Position numbers and translations under genes: made by a program. From contig NZ_JACIFF010000002.1 in assembly GCF_014197245.1 (NCBI RefSeq), forward strand, positions 448,106 through 512,105: DNA of 64,000 bases, given 5' to 3'. This stretch comes from Neolewinella aquimaris (lineage in GTDB: Bacteria > Bacteroidota > Bacteroidia > Chitinophagales > Saprospiraceae). This document shows positions 60,688 to 64,000 of this stretch, piece by piece; positions within the stretch are counted from its first letter, which is position 1, and each line of letters begins with the position of its first letter. Under the pieces are notes generated by a model. That model was given only the letters and a program-made list of their open reading frames with translations. It searched no databases and was not told where the DNA came from.

Positions 60688-60695
60688 TACCTTTG
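60688..60695 (+). promoter_or_regulatory. Promoter of the VanY-type peptidase gene
   Basis: TACCTTTG matches TAnnTTTG exactly and is followed by CTCCA and the ATG at 60701, so the mRNA probably starts at or beside the start codon. A TTG at 60662-60664 lies 23 nt upstream. Confidence 0.55.
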
Positions 60696-60700
60696 CTCCA

Positions 60701-61516
60701 ATGAGATTTACCCTTTTCTTACTTACCTCCTTGCTACTGAGTTGCACGAGTCCGGCGGAAGGCCCCGTCGAAGCCACCGCTGCTCCTGCGCCCCCGCCCA
60801 CCCCTGTTTCCGCTGCCGCGGCTGAAAACGACAGCATTCCCGCTATACCCAGCTATACCTACCTGACGGGTAAATTCGACCCGACCGAGCACCCCGATTT
60901 TGTGAAGGTCGCGGGGAAGTACACCGACGGCGATCCGTACGTGCTGCAGAAGGATACTTACGCCGCCTTCGAAAAAATGCACGCTGCGGCACTCAATGAT
61001 GGCGTCAAGCTGATCATCGTATCGGCTACGCGAAACTTCGCCCGCCAGAAGCAGATTTGGGAGGCAAAATGGAACGGCCAGCGCCTGCTGGAGGGAAAAG
61101 AACGCGCCGACGAAGCTTATCCCGACCCCGCCGACCGCGCACGCGCCATCCTGCGCTACTCCAGCATGCCCGGCACCAGTCGGCACCACTGGGGGACGGA
61201 CATGGACCTTAACGCCCTCAACAACGGGTATTTCGACGACGGGGAGGGACAGCGGATCTACGCCTGGCTCACCGCACACGGCGCGGACTACGGATTTTGC
61301 CAGCCCTACACCGTGAAGGGTACCGACCGGCCCAGTGGCTACGAGGAGGAACGCTGGCACTGGAGCTACCTGCCCCTGGCCACCCAGCTGACCGATTATG
61401 CCGCTACCGAGCTGAGGGACGAAGACATCAGCGGGTTTGCGGGCGCGGAATCGGCCCCCCGGATCGAGGTCGTACGCAATTACGTCCTTGGCGTCAACCC
61501 TGCCTGCAAGAAATAA
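60701..61516 (+). CDS. M15 family D,D-carboxypeptidase-type lipoprotein (VanY-like)
   Basis: 271 residues from the ATG at 60701, which follows the promoter box and opens a lipoprotein signal (L-L-L-S-C-T, Cys near 13). A Pro/Ala-rich linker (about 20-40) precedes the peptidase domain. Zn ligands: H and D in S-R-H-H-W-G-T-D-M-D near residue 165 and H in R-W-H-W-S near 220; the Tyr/Arg region V-S-A-T-R-N-F-A-R-Q matches VanY. It trims D-Ala from peptidoglycan stem peptides in the periplasm. Confidence 0.92.
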   Translation: MRFTLFLLTSLLLSCTSPAEGPVEATAAPAPPPTPVSAAAAENDSIPAIPSYTYLTGKFDPTEHPDFVKVAGKYTDGDPYVLQKDTYAAFEKMHAAALNDGVKLIIVSATRNFARQKQIWEAKWNGQRLLEGKERADEAYPDPADRARAILRYSSMPGTSRHHWGTDMDLNALNNGYFDDGEGQRIYAWLTAHGADYGFCQPYTVKGTDRPSGYEEERWHWSYLPLATQLTDYAATELRDEDISGFAGAESAPRIEVVRNYVLGVNPACKK

Positions 61517-61624
61517 ATACGGGCACCGGGACAAAGAATCCGGCCGACCACCCCATGCCGGGGGGGATCGGACTAAACTTATGCCAGGGTACCTTACGTT
61601 TACCTCACACATTAAGACTCGCCC

Positions 61625-61978
61625 ATGGAACTATACGACATCAACCGCTACGCCCTCATTGTTACCCCTAGCGAAGCCCTGTTGCGCTGGGCCATCCGGG
61701 AGGACGCCACCATCGAGGAGGACATCGATTTCGATGACACTTCCGACCTCACCACGGTCTACCTGATGCCCGACTTCGACGAAATGGAGGAGGCCGAAGA
61801 CTGGCTGGAGAAAAACTTTATGCCCATCCTCGAAAATTTGCTCAGCGAGTGGGTCGAGGACGACAGCAACTGGCCCGACAACCTGGCCTTCAACCACTTC
61901 GAAAAATTCAGTGATTACACCATCACCAATATGGTGATCGATACCCAGGACGCCAGCTACGACCAGGAGGAAGATTAA
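61625..61978 (+). CDS. Small acidic hypothetical protein
   Basis: 117 residues, very acidic (E-E-D-I-D-F-D-D-T-S-D; C-terminal Q-E-E-D), no signal or membrane segment. It looks like a conserved cytoplasmic protein of unknown function. Its stop overlaps the start of the S9 peptidase gene (TAATG), so the two are probably co-translated. Confidence 0.75.
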   Translation: MELYDINRYALIVTPSEALLRWAIREDATIEEDIDFDDTSDLTTVYLMPDFDEMEEAEDWLEKNFMPILENLLSEWVEDDSNWPDNLAFNHFEKFSDYTITNMVIDTQDASYDQEED

Positions 61979-64000
61979 TGCAGTATCAACGCCCCCCAGA
62001 AGCCATTGCCGATCTGGTCAACCTGAAGCCCGATCCCCTCATGCTGTTCGGGCCGAACCCCGACTACATCATCATTGCCGACCGGCCGATGTACCCCAGC
62101 ATCGAGGAGCTAAGAGAGCCGAAGGTAAAACTGGCCGGACGGCAGATCAATCCCGATTCCTTCACGCCCTACGGAACGCGCGGCTTCCATAATCCGCGGC
62201 TGCACCAGTTCTCAACCGGCAAGGACCATTACTTCAACGGCCTGCCCGAAAACGGAAGCTTCCGCTACTTCACCTGGTCGCCCGACGGCAACCGCATCGC
62301 CTTCTGCCTGGTCACCGACCACGGACTCCAACTCTGGACGGCCGACCGGGAATCCCTCGAATGCTACGCGGTAGGCGGCAACGACATCAACAACAGCCTC
62401 GGCGGAGCGCCCTACGATTTCATCGGCAACGACCGCTTCCTCATCAAACGGCGGATCGCGGGAGCCAGGAAACCGGAAATGAGTGAGTCGGCCACCGGCC
62501 CGAACGTACAGGACTCATCCGGCAAGGAAGGAGCGAACCGCACCTACACCAACCTGCTGGAGAACGACTACGACGTCGCCCTGTTCCGCTACTACGCCAC
62601 CGGTCAGCTCTACCTCCACCGGCTCGATACCGGAGAGGAGCGGGAGTGGGCGGAACCCGGCATCATCGCCGGGCTGGGAGATTCGCCGAACGGGAAGTAC
62701 TTCGTGATCACCTACGTGGTCGAGCCCTTTAGTTTCAACGTTCCCTACGACAAATTTGCCGACCGGGTACTGCTGCTCGATCAGGCTGGCTTTCCGATCC
62801 GTGAATTGGCGTCCCGACCCACGGTCGAGCACCTGCCACCGGCATTCGGTGCCGTTATCACCGAGCCGCGGCGCTTTAACTGGCGCAGCGATCACCCCGC
62901 ACAGCTGTACTGGACGGAGGCCATCGATGGTGGCGACCCCCGTATGGACGTCGAGTACCGCGAGCAACTGTACTACCTGGAAGCACCCTTCACCGGCGAG
63001 CCCCAGAAGAGCATCCGCCTACCCATGCGTTTTGGTGCCCTGCGGTGGGGCCGCAGCGATCTGGCCATCGTGGTCGACTGGGAGTGGGCCACCCGCCGCC
63101 AGGTGACGCGCCGTTGGTATCCCGACGATCCCTCCCGTGAGCCGGAAATTCTGTTCGACCACAACTGGGAGGACAACTACAACGACCCCGGCGGCGTCGT
63201 GACCGTCTCCTCTCCGAGCGACCACAGCCTGCTGTTGACCCGCGACGACGGACAGACCCTGGTGATGGTCGGCAACGGCCACAGCCCCGACGGCCCCCAG
63301 CCCTTCGTTGATGGCTTCAACCTGATCACCCACGAAAAAACGCGGCTCTGGGAGTCTACCCCGCCCTACTTCGAGCGCCCCCTTTTCTTTCTCGATCAGG
63401 ATCCGGAATACTTCCTGCTGGCCCGCGAACAGTCGGACGAGCGGCCCAACTTCTTCCTCCACCACCTCGTCACGGGAGAAGAGATGCGGGTGACCAGCTT
63501 TCCCCACCCCTACCCCCAGCTTCAGCACACCAACTTCGAACTGGTCACTTACGAGCGGGCCGACGGGGTGCAACTGAGCGGCGAGCTGCATACCCCGGAA
63601 GGTTTTCAAGCGGGCACCGATGCCCCGCTACCCATTTTGATGTGGGCCTACCCCCAGGAGTACAAAGATGCCGACAAGGCCGGTCAGGTGACCACCAGCA
63701 AGCACCAGTTTCGGCGCATCAGTCCGCTTTCCCCCTTGCCATTCCTGGCCGTGGGCTACGCGGTTTTTGACGACTTTGCCATGCCGATCGTCGGCGAGGG
63801 CGACGAGGAACCCAACGAAACCTTCATCGAGCAGGTCAGGATGAACGCCGAAGCCGCCGTACAAAAGCTTGTGGATATGGGCATAGCCGATCCCGACCGC
63901 ATTTTCGTGGGCGGACACAGCTACGGCGCCTTCATGACCGCCCACCTACTGGCCCACACCGACCTCTTCGCCGGAGGCATCGCGCGCAGCGGGGCCTTCA
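61978..64000 (+). CDS. S9 family prolyl oligopeptidase-type peptidase (3' end outside window)
   Basis: Read by hand from the ATG at 61978, which overlaps the previous stop, and open to the window edge (674 residues seen). No signal peptide. The first ~540 residues have the propeller pattern of S9 peptidases; the alpha/beta-hydrolase domain starts near 560, with nucleophile Ser in G-G-H-S-Y-G-A-F near residue 649. The catalytic Asp and His would lie outside the window. W-A-Y-P-Q-E-Y before the nucleophile recalls the plant-type glutamyl endopeptidase branch (S9D); that subgrouping is tentative. Confidence 0.9.
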   Translation, partial: MQYQRPPEAIADLVNLKPDPLMLFGPNPDYIIIADRPMYPSIEELREPKVKLAGRQINPDSFTPYGTRGFHNPRLHQFSTGKDHYFNGLPENGSFRYFTWSPDGNRIAFCLVTDHGLQLWTADRESLECYAVGGNDINNSLGGAPYDFIGNDRFLIKRRIAGARKPEMSESATGPNVQDSSGKEGANRTYTNLLENDYDVALFRYYATGQLYLHRLDTGEEREWAEPGIIAGLGDSPNGKYFVITYVVEPFSFNVPYDKFADRVLLLDQAGFPIRELASRPTVEHLPPAFGAVITEPRRFNWRSDHPAQLYWTEAIDGGDPRMDVEYREQLYYLEAPFTGEPQKSIRLPMRFGALRWGRSDLAIVVDWEWATRRQVTRRWYPDDPSREPEILFDHNWEDNYNDPGGVVTVSSPSDHSLLLTRDDGQTLVMVGNGHSPDGPQPFVDGFNLITHEKTRLWESTPPYFERPLFFLDQDPEYFLLAREQSDERPNFFLHHLVTGEEMRVTSFPHPYPQLQHTNFELVTYERADGVQLSGELHTPEGFQAGTDAPLPILMWAYPQEYKDADKAGQVTTSKHQFRRISPLSPLPFLAVGYAVFDDFAMPIVGEGDEEPNETFIEQVRMNAEAAVQKLVDMGIADPDRIFVGGHSYGAFMTAHLLAHTDLFAGGIARSGAF

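Noticed and set aside
60778-60803. Further copy of the GC-rich motif inside the VanY-type gene
   Set aside because: It encodes the Ala/Pro linker in frame, so similarity is explained by codon composition.

Overview
The window reads as chromosome of a Bacteroidota bacterium, most likely a Lewinella-type member of the Saprospirales (taxonomy is inferred). The grounds are two SusC/SusD pairs, a DUF4249/TonB-receptor pair, lipoproteins with Bacteroidota-style signal peptides, TAnnTTTG-type promoter boxes, weak Shine-Dalgarno sequences and a base composition of roughly 60% GC. No rRNA, tRNA, CRISPR array, transposase or phage gene was recognised. Both outermost genes are cut by the window edges.

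Layout. 1-10.5 kb is a leftward block: a Tat-exported Gfo/Idh/MocA oxidoreductase (cut at the left edge), a secreted barrel-like protein and a SusD-SusC pair with its own promoter and terminator, then a rightward glyoxalase-fold protein and a convergent TonB-dependent receptor. 10.6-16.6 kb carries carbohydrate genes: GH10 xylanase, a PhyH-type dioxygenase, a DUF1593/Sde182-type protein and a GH13 glucosidase lipoprotein. 16.9-20.3 kb holds a translationally coupled response regulator, histidine kinase and HD hydrolase, followed by a PAP2 phosphatase. 20.4-26.3 kb has a Rieske lipoprotein overlapping an MFS transporter, a pseudouridine synthase and a DUF4249/TonB-receptor pair. 26.7-37.5 kb is a second SusC-SusD pair followed by two large FG-GAP lipoproteins (one with a haem c motif, one with an ASPIC/UnbV domain) and a TlpA-type thioredoxin lipoprotein.

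37.5-64 kb is mostly single housekeeping or hypothetical genes: TM2/TPR/SHOCT protein, a KdtA (Kdo transferase) fused in frame to a secreted beta-rich domain, dodecin, GntP symporter, TrpS, a BASS transporter, GNAT acetyltransferase, tandem universal stress protein, topoisomerase IV ParE, an AsmA-like protein, AI-2E permease, isocitrate dehydrogenase, a pRiA4b ORF-3 domain protein, macro-domain protein, Pif1/Dda-type helicase, VanY-type peptidase, and an S9 peptidase cut at the right edge.

The less ordinary signals are: (i) the in-frame KdtA fusion; (ii) at least eight genes whose start codon sits only 4-5 nt after a TAnnTT(T/C/G)(G/A) box, suggesting leaderless or nearly leaderless mRNAs; (iii) an intergenic repeat family built from shuffled modules at about 12.9, 14.7, 52.8, 58.6 and 60.5 kb; (iv) a 20-nt GC-rich motif found seven times between genes, always upstream of and co-oriented with the next gene.
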